64,000 bases of DNA. It comes from Cyathus striatus. Taxonomy: Eukaryota; Basidiomycota; Agaricomycetes; Agaricales; Nidulariaceae. This document shows positions 1 through 10,084 of this stretch, one piece after another. The position numbers and the translations under genes are program-made. The stretch lies in the NCBI GenBank assembly GCA_025738555.1, contig JAOVFP010000015.1, positions 2,046,001-2,110,000 on the forward strand, given 5' to 3'. The notes under the pieces are model-generated. The model saw nothing but the letters and a program-made list of their open reading frames with translations, was not told the origin of the DNA and made no database searches. Positions within the stretch are counted from its first letter, which is position 1. Each line of letters opens with the position of its first letter.

Positions 1-1
1 G

Positions 2-88
2 CGTCCGAAGATGGACGATGTGCGTTTGTTGAAGGAGCGCCTGGGTGTTCTTACTCAACGAATTGGAGTCGACATCAATTGGAGTTGA
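2..88 (+). CDS. possible 3' end of a gene entering from the left edge
   Basis: An open frame begins at the window edge and ends in TGA, giving about 28 residues with a charged, amphipathic look (KMDDVRLLKERLGVLTQRI). The rest lies outside the window. I recognise no family and the short length makes chance openness quite possible. Confidence 0.2.
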   Translation, partial: RPKMDDVRLLKERLGVLTQRIGVDINWS

Positions 89-438
89 AGGCATCCAAGA
101 TCAGGCATGCACGAAGCAGAGGACAACTTCGCAGGTCGCGAGATGTCCTTCGTGCGCTCCGAGGACTTCCATCGACGAGGGATCATTTGTTGGATGATAA
201 AAAATCAAGAGCATCCATAAGGACAAAGTTACAAGTGTCACCTTGTCATCCAAGATACGATCGTTGAACGGGAGGTACGCTAAGACGGAGGAACGCAAGC
301 AAAGGTTGTACTTATGTGTATAGTACAAAGTCACGTAAAGGAAGCATAGGAGGGGAAAGGTGGTAAAGCCAACATCTAGCATTTGTGCACATATACCGCT
401 TCATACACATCGCAACGCGGGAAAAGCACATTTATCAT
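89..438. other. intergenic stretch, nothing recognised
   Basis: Both strands carry only short overlapping frames without family resemblance. From about 300 onward the DNA begins to resemble the 3' flank of the G-alpha gene at 1.4-1.5 kb (for example the shared 'acaaagtcacg' stretch near 330 and 1430). It is therefore probably the decayed downstream flank of the relic that follows. Confidence 0.4.
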
Positions 439-1030
439 TTAATATTTGATGCTCATGCTTCGAAGGTTCCCATTGATTATTACATTACGTACTGCAAGAT
501 CGCACAAAGTCAGAAACCACACCCCTTGTAAAACAACCATAATTTGGCCATGCTAGGACAGCCTTCGCCGCACCATTATCTGACACCATACAGTGACACT
601 TCAAAGTTCAGTACTTCGAAAGGCAATCGGACGTACTGTAAATTCGCGTTCCTTGTTACAGATAAACGAATGATGAATTGCACCAAACTTATTACGCAAG
701 TCTGCTTGCAAATAAATGGCATGTTCCAAGGTCAAGCTAGACAGCACGCACACTTCACAGTGAAATCGTAGTTTGGTCGATCGCCATACGACACCATATT
801 GGTTCAGTTTTACTCCTGCCGCAAGTTTTGATTGTAGTTAACTTATATAAGGTTGCTAGAGTCACTGAACCCCAAAGAGACACCGACCCGGAGCAAATCA
901 CATTTATTCATGAACAATATCATCTGAACGCTAGCAAGGAGTTTGTTCGATACGACCACTTTCCATAACAAAAGCGAGTCTCCCAGCCTATTGAGGAGGC
1001 GCGAGTTCTAAATAACGAAAGGAAAGAGGT
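439..1030 (-). pseudogene. decayed C-terminal fragment of a heterotrimeric G-protein alpha subunit
   Basis: Read on the minus strand, about 900-1020 translates to a G-alpha segment containing SLLLWKVVVSNKLLAS and the guanine-binding G4 motif in the form NKCD. The final exon at 439-495 reads VRNVIINGNLRSM and then stops, matching VRDVIIRHNLRNM at the end of the intact gene at 1.5 kb. The exons between are degenerate, and everything upstream (P-loop, helical domain, switch regions) is missing. It is the third and most decayed G-alpha copy in the window. The DNA also aligns by eye with 1.5-2.1 kb in intron positions. Confidence 0.75.
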
Positions 1031-1165
1031 AGGAACTGCATTACTATCCTTAAATTTAACGAAGTTCCAAGGTGAGATTGGAATTTTGGGTACAGCTGAC
1101 GCGATGGGATTCGTGACGACATATGTTGAATATTTAATACTTAAATGGTATAAGCACATTATCAT

Positions 1166-1355
1166 CAAGCCGAATGTCTACCCAGTGTCTACTGCGTTAG
1201 AAAATAAATTCGCAATACCAGCAACCCGTACCTCCAAATAGCACCTTCGATAAAGTAACTCAAGCTCCCCATGAAGGAAGAATACGACTTTCTTCTCCCA
1301 ACACTATGACCCCTCCACGAGATGCTTCGTTGCGCGGGAGGAATGCAGATAGATA
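1166..1355 (-). pseudogene. relic of the ASK1 3' end and 3' flank
   Basis: This stretch matches the end of the neighbouring ASK1 gene and its downstream flank at 6091-6340. Shared blocks include 'caagccgaatgtctac', 'cccgtacctccaaa' and 'ccatgaaggaggaata' with small changes, plus a deletion of roughly 50 bases. Its minus-strand translation still shows a version of the ASK1 C-terminus (ESPIPPSWG becoming ESRILPSWG). It lies between the G-alpha relic at 0.4-1.0 kb and G-alpha copy 1. A segment carrying an ASK1 tail was therefore once duplicated next to G-alpha sequence. It has no coding value now. Confidence 0.75.
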
Positions 1356-1514
1356 GAGGAAGTTCACCATGCCAGCCGTACGACGAGGCGATGAACAATG
1401 TATATAGCAAGTAAAAGTCGTACGTACGTACAAAGTCACGGAAAGGCAAATATGAAGGGGGAAGTAGGAATGAAGTGATAATGCAACATGTAATGCAGCG
1501 CTGAGTAAAGCAGA

Positions 1515-4500
1515 TCATTTTATAAGACGCATGTTTCGGAGGTTATGTCTGATAATTACATCTCGTACTGCGAGCTCCGAAGTCAGCATACGTATTCTTA
1601 ATACGACAAGCAGAACGCACCGGTCGCTATGATAGTCGCCGTTTTATGAGTATCTGTGACTGTTGTAAAATCGACTAGTCAAAGAATTAGGCCGGTCCGC
1701 ATGACAAGAAATGGGATATTAAAAGGCACCACGTACTGTAAAGTTCTCGTTTCTTGTTAGGGGTAGACGATTGATGAATTGCACCGAACTTATTACGGAA
1801 ATCTGTTTGCAAATGGATAAGCTCCGAAGCCGAGCTAGAATGCACGCAGTGGGCAGCGAAAAACGCACATTTCGCTATGGAATCGAAGTCATTTGGTCGA
1901 TCACCGTACGACACCATATGTGTGTTCAGTCTCACTCCTGCATCAATTTTTGCCTGTAGTCAACTTGAGTATGATTCCTATACTAGAGAATCCGAAAGAA
2001 AGACCGACCTGGAGCAAATCGACTTTGTTCAGGAACAACACAATGCTCACGTTGGCAAGTAATTTGTTCGATACGACTGATTTCCATAACAGAAGTGTGT
2101 CTTCCAGCCTGTTAACGCGCGGATCCTAAGAAACAAAAGGAAAGGAGCATTAGCCTTTTGTCAAGTAGCGTATTTATGCGAGTCGTGTCACACCTCGGCT
2201 AGAACCTAAACAACGTGAATGGTCAGATGGTGTTGGCTAACAAGAATAAAGATGGAACATACCTGGTCGAACGCCGATATCGGTGCCAGGAAGATTATCG
2301 CGTTTACTGGTGAGAAACGAAGTTGACAAGTTGAGATAGAAGGCGCATTTGGATATTGGGAGGTAAGACTAACCATTATCGAAATAGGGTGCCCAGGCTT
2401 GTCTCTGGTTTCGAGCACCTCCGACATCATAGATATGCCACTCAACCCCTCTGTTGCTTCCGGACTTTATCGAAAAAGTATGCTCAACAACACCCATCGT
2501 TTTCAGCCGCGCCTTAAGGACGTCGTCTGAACGGCGTACGGAACGGACCCAGTCAGTTAGTTCTCTTGCTTGTACCATCCTTACGACACTCACCATCCGT
2601 TGGAATGTATTTCTTGGCAGTGATTCTTGGAATCTCGTTAAGGTAGCTGTCGGAAATAATGAAATAAATCAGCATGTTAATGCCGTTTAATGGGCGTTGA
2701 ACATTCCAAAAGAGGAGGAAGGGATAGAGCGAAAGAGTCACATACAATCCGCTGCTTTCCTCCAACCGCAGTAGCTTCTCCTGTAGCCGCTGTCTGACTT
2801 TTGGATCGCGCCATAATTCCAGCATCACAGGTGCACACGCGTTGAGGGTATGGACGGGATCGTCAGGATCCTCCCACCAACCTTCCATTTCACCGGAATG
2901 CATACTCGTTGATTTATCCCCACGTGCTAAGGCATTCTTCCAGTTACTAGACGCATACAGTGCAATTTCTATGGATGTTGAGTGTGAAACACTGCTCTTA
3001 GTGCCGTCGTTTTGAGAGAAGACTTGGCCACCTGAGCTTTTGCTTCCTTGGGATGCTGTTCTGTTTAGATAAATTATGTATTGTAGGTGGCGAACCTACC
3101 GTTTGCTTGAGCATAGACACCATCTCGGGCGGAATGGAGATCTGCATCGCTATTTGGATAAGGCTTCCAGCCGAAAGCGAAGGCCCTCTTCCAGCGACTA
3201 GAGGTGAACATTTTTGATTTTGAACATGAACGGTTGCTCCTGGTGCTACTTCTCGGAGGAAGGCTTCCTTGAGGCGATATTTGTTTCTCAGATGGCACTA
3301 TGGACTATGAACTCCGACTGACCTTTTGTTTGGGTATCCTCGTTGGGAGAGGACAAGAGACGTATTAACCTTTTTTCCAGCTTCATCAACGGTTCGAGGC
3401 GTTGATAGTAGTAGTCGTAATTCGAAGCGTGCGTTTCCAATGTGGCAGAAGGGGGTTGATCACTGGCAGTAATGATGTTGGATGCAGTTTCTTGAGAGTC
3501 GGTGTCATGGTCGACGAAAACATCCGGCTCATCTGGAACTAGAGCCTCCAAAATTCTGAGAGGAAAGCGCCATTATAACCGTCCGTATAACCGTACTAAA
3601 ATTGGAAATATACCTTCTTATTGATCGTACCAAATTTAGATAAATGACTACTCTCCATGCTACTCTTTCTGCGTTAAATGATGCAGGGGAGTATAACAGT
3701 TGGAACTCTGTGGCAAAAGGAAAGCTATTCAGTCATTTAAAGTTACTGATATTAAGGTGAGCGTAGTGCTTGGAGTAGATATCATGTGCCAATGGAGTTC
3801 ACTTTATCCCTGGCCATTGGTCATGCAGTTAACAACGAAGATGAGAAGGTCAGTCAACATTTATCGATCATACGCTCAAATTGAAGAAATCTCAAGCGTT
3901 CCAAACGGAAGAATAGACTTCGTCTGGGCCGAGAAGAAATGCGATACGGGGGCGAAAGGCGGTCACGAGAGACGTCAGTAGAATGCAATGCGGTGTTGAC
4001 GCAGTGCATCATCAAGGTAGTTATACAGCACCCGCATCCACGCCGTCACCATGTTCTGCAAGGGAAAGGGAGATATAACGAAAACTCACGTTTGAGTGTC
4101 GTGCTTTTCCCGGACTCTGACTGGCCTAGCAAAAGGACGTTAATCTGCCGCTTGTACCACTTATTTCTGTGTTTCCCCTTCTTCAACATATCGTCTATTG
4201 CAATACTGACCATCGTCGCCTCATTCTCTGTCTTGAGGCGAACTTTCCTCAGCTGTGGGGTTTCTCCTGAGGGAGGTTGCAATGCAGCGGAGAGAGGGTC
4301 TGAGAGTCTTCTTTTTGTGGTACGGGCACCTTGGAGTTTCCTGTTAAAAATTGAAGGCCTATTGCTCTGATTGATGACTGGGCCGCTAGGCTCCTCAAAT
4401 AGATTAACGAGGGTATTACCGCCATGGTGCTCCCGAGTAACCTGACTGCCACCAGGCGCCGTATCGTGTACTATTTCGTCAACCTTTGTGCTGTCGCCTT

Positions 4501-4564
4501 GAGCTCCGTTGGAAGTGTTCAGTGCGTATGGGATCATTCCTTCTCTACTTTCCTTAAATTCCAA
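1515..4564 (-). CDS. G-protein alpha subunit, divergent Agaricomycete type (copy 1, possibly damaged)
   Basis: G-alpha subunits bind GTP and relay receptor signals at the plasma membrane. On the minus strand the exons give a P-loop (LLLGQSESGKST), then QFQLLYSP...LNLVRSIRR, a helical domain, KARLKTMGVVEH (switch I region), DVGGARNQRQAW (switch II), IIFLAPISAFDQ, NKVD (G4), VSYGDRPND, IDFTTVTDTHKT (G5 region) and the end VRDVIIRHNLRNMRLIK. The first intron is long (about 350 bases). Oddities: there is no N-terminal Met-Gly acylation signal in the predicted start region, and the catalytic switch II Gln is Ala. The insert in the helical domain (2.9-3.5 kb) is rearranged relative to copy 2 and stays open only if two short, weak introns are used. 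One donor after NKVDLLQ is GTCGGT where copy 2 has GTAAGT. The N-terminus is uncertain; I use the first Met of the open frame. Confidence 0.7.
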
Positions 4565-4649
4565 TTTTGTTTTTGGTTCTAACGTGCATGCTTTGGTGTC
4601 TGGTACGATATTAACTTAATTGGTTAGAGTTTTATGTTGACTTTATGAT

Positions 4650-5778
4650 CGAAAAACCTTCATAATATGCCACAGCGAATTGAGATTGTATGCAGTTCTC
4701 GATGGTTTCAATGTGATTGGTGCCTTGACCCTTTGTTATGTGAATCTGTAAACCCTTCTATGCTTTACACATTGAAAACATGGACTGACCTTGCCCCCAC
4801 TATTATCGCTGATTGCCCACCATTGATTGTCGTGCGAGATTGCAAAACGAGCACCGGAAACCTACTAATCAGTTTGTCAAATCTATTGTACGGACTTTGA
4901 TAAAGATCACACCTGAAGTAATGTCATCTCATTTAAAATATTTAAAGGATGAAACAACTGCCATATGTCATAATTATGAGGCTTAGACATAAACTGGCGA
5001 TGAACTAGGTACTTACATTTTGTTGGGGTGGAAGGTTGCTTGTACTAACGGTAAGGCTCTTCTGACCCAAATTAAGTGACGATTCATGAGCCATCCTGTC
5101 GCTGCATCGTTGTTTAAATCCACTGGTTGAACCATATGTTTTATCTGAATACACCGACGGCTCTGCACACTCGTTAATCGTGACATCTAGAACGTTTATA
5201 TCCCGCCAAGCCTCTTCTGATAGTGAAATCTTGAAGCCACGCAAAAAGAGACACTGATTTTCAGTGTCAAGTAGTTGACTCTCGATGTCTGTTGCAGAAT
5301 TTGGACGAGGGCCTGTCCGAGCCGAAGATATCTTTACAGACTTCTTCCATATATAGGCAGGATCTTTTGGATTAGCTGATTCTCCAATAACCAACACACT
5401 CTGCCGCTTGGACGTTGTCCCGCGAAAGGTTGCAATACCCCATGAATTTGCTTTTACGCAGCCTGTCACTAGATATAAGGAATGACGGTCGATATCATGA
5501 CCGCTTTGCAAAGCAGCTCTGTACCAAGTCTCAGCATTCTTGGCAATGAAGTCCTTCAGGTTCTGTTCATATTTATAGTCTTCTTCTGGCGCTCTGTAAG
5601 GCATAAAGAGAATGGCGCCACTGTCCTCGTTTTCGAATGAGTAGGAAATATCCCTGCCAATAGATTCCACATCAGCTTTCGGGGTATACTTAATTGGACA
5701 TGGAAGGAATATACGTATTGCTAAGCACTTGATCCTTTCCATTGCTGAAGGCAGAAACAGATCCAGTTGGGGCTGCAC
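4650..5778 (-). pseudogene. decayed member of a basidiomycete family of unknown function
   Basis: The main minus-strand frame (5005-5778, 257 residues) contains GAILFMPYRAPEEDY, NAETWYRAALQSG and SLYLVTGCVKANSWGIA and ends NLPPQQN before a GTAAGT donor. From memory, this pattern (acidic-aromatic block, LYLVTGCDK-like block, LPPQQN followed by a HPSD-like block) recurs in many uncharacterised Agaricomycete proteins that continue to an ITHDxxW block. Here the continuation exists at 4.78-4.92 kb (YQSPYNRFDKLISRFP, then ARFAISHDNQWW), but the two halves are in different frames with no obvious intron. I infer a frameshift. The N-terminal region normally found upstream is not visible. Function unknown. 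Confidence 0.55.
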
Positions 5779-6171
5779 CCGCGGGATTCATTTTGGAAAA
5801 GGGCGCGATATCAAAAGAATAAGCAAGGAGTAATTTACCTTTATACGACATATGAGCGTTTAGCATTGGCTATAATCTACGAGGTTTATATTAAGCTTTC
5901 CAACCAGGGTAATGGAATCCCATACTATCATCATAACCTGATGATTGCAACAGTCGCACAATGTAGTGGCCGTATATAAAGAAAGACCACATGTCTTATT
6001 CCGGTATGAAACTGATGGAAAACGATTCGGAGTATGTGATTGAACCTTGATTAAAACATACAAGAGTCCTACGCGGTATAAATACATCTTCAAGCCGAAT
6101 GTCTACTGTGTTGGATCAGTAAGTAAGTGAATTCGCAATACCGGCAACCCGTACCTCCAAAGCGCCTCCGA

Positions 6172-8256
6172 TCAACTCTCCCTCTGATTCTGAGTCCCCC
6201 ATGAAGGAGGAATAGGACTTTCCTCAGGATGTTCATGAAGTGGATGTGGCGGCAGGGCTGCTAGTAGATCCTCTCCTAGCATTCTGACACCTTCCGTTGG
6301 ATGTTGTACTCGACCTTGTAGTCGTTGTGCAGGCGGAACACCAAAAAGAGTTTCCTCCGGATAATCTGCCTCACCTAGATTATCTTCATATGAATCATCC
6401 TCGTCATCGAACCCGTTATCTTCAACAGCACCAGCGAAGGGATGTACAGGTGTAATCAGATCAACGCCTACAGGTTCTTCATTTAAGGAATCGCTGGAAT
6501 GGTTAGAACCGAAGGAGTCATCGGAGTGATGGCCTTGGGAAGCCATAAGGAAAGCAGCAGATGGGACAGCTGTGTCGTTGATATCTTCCATAGAGTCGGA
6601 ATCGGAATCATCATCATAACCAGGTGACAAAGGGTCGTCTGTTGCGGCCCATATTGGACCAGCGTTTTCTGGAGGAGGCGCAAATACGGCATTGGGCTTG
6701 GTATCCGACGGTGGGTCTGAGCGTGGACGAATGCGTAGTCCTGGAGTCGGATGAAGCTCGCTAGTGGTTGTCTTTACATTGCTCTTTGGTACTGGTATAT
6801 CAAGACCCACACGCTTCAACATGCTATCAAAAGTAGAATCATTAGTCGCACTTGAACTGATATCAAACCTATAGCTGCGATAATGTGATAATGATGGGGG
6901 TGTTGGTACACTGCTCAGACTAGACTCCCCGCGACTTTGCGAAAAATTGTACAGATGCTTTTGACCGCCACTCTGTGTTTTCTGTATTTGGATGTCACGC
7001 AGAAGATCTTTCGTTATACGTGCGGATGCTTCCTTGCCCGGAGTTTTGCCAAGCTGCAGTTTCTTGGGCCGAGCGGGAGACAACATCACTGGTGGAGACA
7101 TACCAGGTGGTAAGCCATCAAAGGAATCGTCGTCCGAATCATGGGCAGGGGTAGTTGTGGCACCTCGAGGCTTTTTCCATAAGCGCCCCCGCTGAGGGGT
7201 AAGCAGAGATTGATTACGGAGATCCACAAGGCCACTCCAGTTCGAGGAATCGCTAGTAGATGGGAGGTATGGATTCAGATTCTTCGGTACAGGAGTCTTG
7301 GGCTTCCCTTTCAGCTTTATTGGAGAAATGATACCAGAAGAGATATCACTCGCAGAGTACAAGTTATGCCGCAGCACATTCTTGAGGAGAGGCCCCTTTC
7401 CTTTGCTCTTCTCCGAGCGAGGTAGAATAGATTCGTCCCTTTGTGTTCGGTCTGGTGAAGGCTCATGGTATCGCATAGAGGGTACATCCGTGGAAGTGGT
7501 GTCACCAGGTTGGACAGTATCATCGGGGTTGGATAAACTCTGTATTTCACGACTTAATCGTACAAGAGGAGATTGTAATGTGCGTGTCCATGATGGATCA
7601 TCTGAGCCATGGGAGAGGAAACTATCATCTGGTGCTGCTTTACGAGAGGTAGCGGGAGTAGATGAGATGGCACCCTGAGCCGGCATGAAAGAACTCTCGG
7701 TATGCGCTATACTGGGTTCGTACGATCTTGAATCCTGTGCCATTGAATGATCTTGGGGAGTACCATCGTAATCTTGGGTGGTGGTGGTATCAGATTCTCC
7801 CCGTTCAGATGGAACATCGTTTACAGTCGAGTAGTCTTCGTCGTAGGTCGGTATGCGTATCTGTGCAGCTTGCTCATAGAAGGAGGTCCAAAACTACGTT
7901 GGTCTATTAGAAGTCAGTTACGTAAAGTAAACAACTAACGTACCTGCGCCGCTTCCCTCACAGGTTCCGTCCCCACAGCATACCGTTTCACCGCCGGAAG
8001 TATTTTGTTCGCCAAAACGTTATGGATCTTTGAGAAGTTTTCATCAATATTCTACAAAGCCCTTCAGTGGTAGGCTCTAGTTAGTAACTTCTAATATGCT
8101 AACCTGGAGCTTTATGGTGATTAGCTGCTCGATTTGCTCTATCTGGTCGGTAACTGAAGCAGTGGTATCTAGCCCAGGAACTTCAATAGACGTTGGATTT
8201 GAGCTTGGTTTCCATCTTGGAGGATTTGGTGGTATAGGCTCTCGGTTATCCGGCAT
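6172..8256 (-). CDS. ASK1: DASH/Dam1 complex subunit ASK1
   Basis: Ask1 is a subunit of the fungal DASH (Dam1) complex, which forms rings on spindle microtubules and couples them to the outer kinetochore. The conserved N-terminal domain spans three short exons: TDQIEQIEQLITIKLQ, then NIDENFSKIHNVLANKILPAVKRYA, then FWTSFYEQAAQI, separated by introns near 8.08 and 7.9 kb. A long acidic, Ser/Pro-rich tail of more than 500 residues follows in one exon, with many SP/TP sites that suit mitotic kinase control. The start ATG at 8256 (MPDNREPIPP) precedes the conserved helices directly. The protein is about 650 residues, longer than yeast Ask1 mainly through the tail. A relic of its 3' end lies at 1.2-1.35 kb. 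Identification rests on the N-terminal motif. Confidence 0.85.
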
Positions 8257-8809
8257 GAGGATTCTGCGTAGAGTAGGGAGAGAGGATTGGAAGCCGAAGT
8301 AAGTTGGAAGTACTAAGCATCGATGGAAATTGCTGAACGTGAACGATGTCACGAACGCGGTTGTCACAAATGTGACTGAGCGCGAATTGTGTGCAAAAAC
8401 ATCTAAGCGCTCGCAGGACTTGCGCACTGAGAATGCAAGGAATACAATTTGAAATGGACCAACAAAACTATATATCCATCGGTTTCTCCAGAAATCGTTG
8501 TTGATACAATTATATTAACCCGGATCACGCAAACTCGACGTTCCACTAATGTCAATATAATGTGTCATAGCATAGAACAGAGGAGTCTGCTCAGGCGTGG
8601 TCAAAGGCGGTGTATTTCAGTACTCATGTAATCCTGTTAATAGTACAGATGCAGTGTCCATATAGTATGCACAATGATATAATTACAAGTGGATCCAGCA
8701 TTATCGTGACATAATTGTGAAGATGAAAGAGTGATAAATGCAAAACAAAATGACAAGCTTGAAAGCAATGAAAAGAGTGGGGAGGAACTCGAGAGATAAG
8801 GCAATCCTT
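8257..8809. other. intergenic, ASK1 upstream region
   Basis: This AT-rich stretch lies between the ASK1 start and the 3' end of the next minus-strand gene. It should hold the ASK1 promoter and the 3' flank of the coiled-coil gene. No gene or repeat was seen. Confidence 0.5.
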
Positions 8810-9653
8810 TTACGAGTCGACTGTAACTTCATTCCTCAGCTCCTCAAATCTTTTTGTTTCGTTTTCAGCTCTCTCTATAACCTTGGTAAGTTTCTCTTCT
8901 CTTGTTTGAAGTCGCTGTTCCATTCCAAGAATCAGAAGTCGCACTTGTTCAATGTGCGCTAATGTTGCTTGCTGTTGCTCCGGAGACTTTGCTTCATCAC
9001 CGTCCACTACTGGTGTCAAAGGCAAAGATAAGGATGAAGCCGAAGCAATTGTACTAGAGCGTTGATGGAGAGACCGTGGAATAGATGTCGCCGAAGGAGC
9101 CAGTTCCAATGTAGCCTAGAGTGGCAAATTGTCACATTTCGTTACATGGGCAAATGATTAACTTACCTGCCAATTCTCTCCCACAAGCCTCGCAAGAGCA
9201 TTTTCAAGCATCTTCTCGCGTGCTTTGGATCTACAAATCACAAGGATCGACATCGTTGTTGCATAGGCTTATTGGGAGCTGGAACACACCGTTCAAGTTC
9301 CGCCATACAGCGTTCGTTTTCTCGCTGTGTTCCTTGAAGTAGTAACTCAAGGTTCTTATACTCCTTCTCGAACCCTTGGATCATTTCTATTGATGGCCTT
9401 TGTGCAAGCTGCGCCTGCAGAGCTTGGTTCGTTGTTTGGAGCTAGCAGAAAAGGCAGTAACAAAAATCAGAGTGACATATATAGGAGTAGAAACACATAA
9501 GCTTACCCTATCACATTCCCGATCTTTTTCCAACAATTGTTTCCTCAACACATCTTCGTTCGATTCATCTCCTTCTCGAAGCATACCCAGATCATCCGCA
9601 CCCAAGGCCAGCGATGGCCTAGCATAGTGTCTAACGCTTTGTGCACGTCGCAT
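8810..9653 (-). CDS. small coiled-coil protein of unknown function
   Basis: Four minus-strand exons join cleanly at GT-AG sites. They begin MRRAQSVRHYARPSLALG and pass through LRKQLLEKDRECDR, SIEMIQGFEKEYKNLELLL, ENERCMAELERSKAREKML and LVGENWQATLELAPSATS. They end TLAHIEQVRLLILGMEQRL...RFEELRNEVTVDS. The protein is about 230 residues with two heptad-rich segments separated by a Ser/Thr-rich linker. The overall look suggests a spindle-pole or centrosome-type scaffold (CEP63-like coiled coil), but that is a guess from composition and I do not recognise a named orthologue. It is transcribed in the same direction as ASK1 downstream of it. Confidence 0.7.
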
Positions 9654-10084
9654 AATACAGCAATAAATGATTTGTAGCAAGGAGGATGTCGATGGGAACG
9701 AGGAAGATCAGCAAGGATGGCGAACGGAGGTGGTTATGAACTGTCAGTTGACATTTCCGAATTGGTGCTGCACCTTGCAACGACGTGAAGATGGTCACAA
9801 ATCACGTGTCCACGTCGCAAGGTGACGATTTGAAATTGATAACACTCTGAAAGTTGCAACTCTCACCTCAATCTCGCCTACTACTATGAACTTTCTTTTC
9901 ACACTTCAATAACATTCCCTTTATCACAAAATTTAAATCGAATAAGACATCCTACAATTGCAATATTCGTATCAATATTTTATGGCCAACTGCGAGTCTT
10001 GCCACAGATCATCAATGAAATAATAAATTAAGTAAATGCGATGTCGTCCGCCGTAACCACTGAGCGTGTCTGACTGGCATTCAG
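9654..10084. other. intergenic region
   Basis: AT-rich DNA between the coiled-coil gene start and the 3' end of the esterase-like gene. It should contain the coiled-coil gene promoter. No gene or repeat was recognised. Confidence 0.5.

Noticed and set aside
2553..2640. Apparent frameshift in both G-alpha copies after KKYIPTD
   Set aside because: A GTGAGT donor and TTCAG acceptor about 67 bases apart restore KKYIPTD-DDVLKARLK exactly as in other G-alpha proteins, so it is an ordinary intron.
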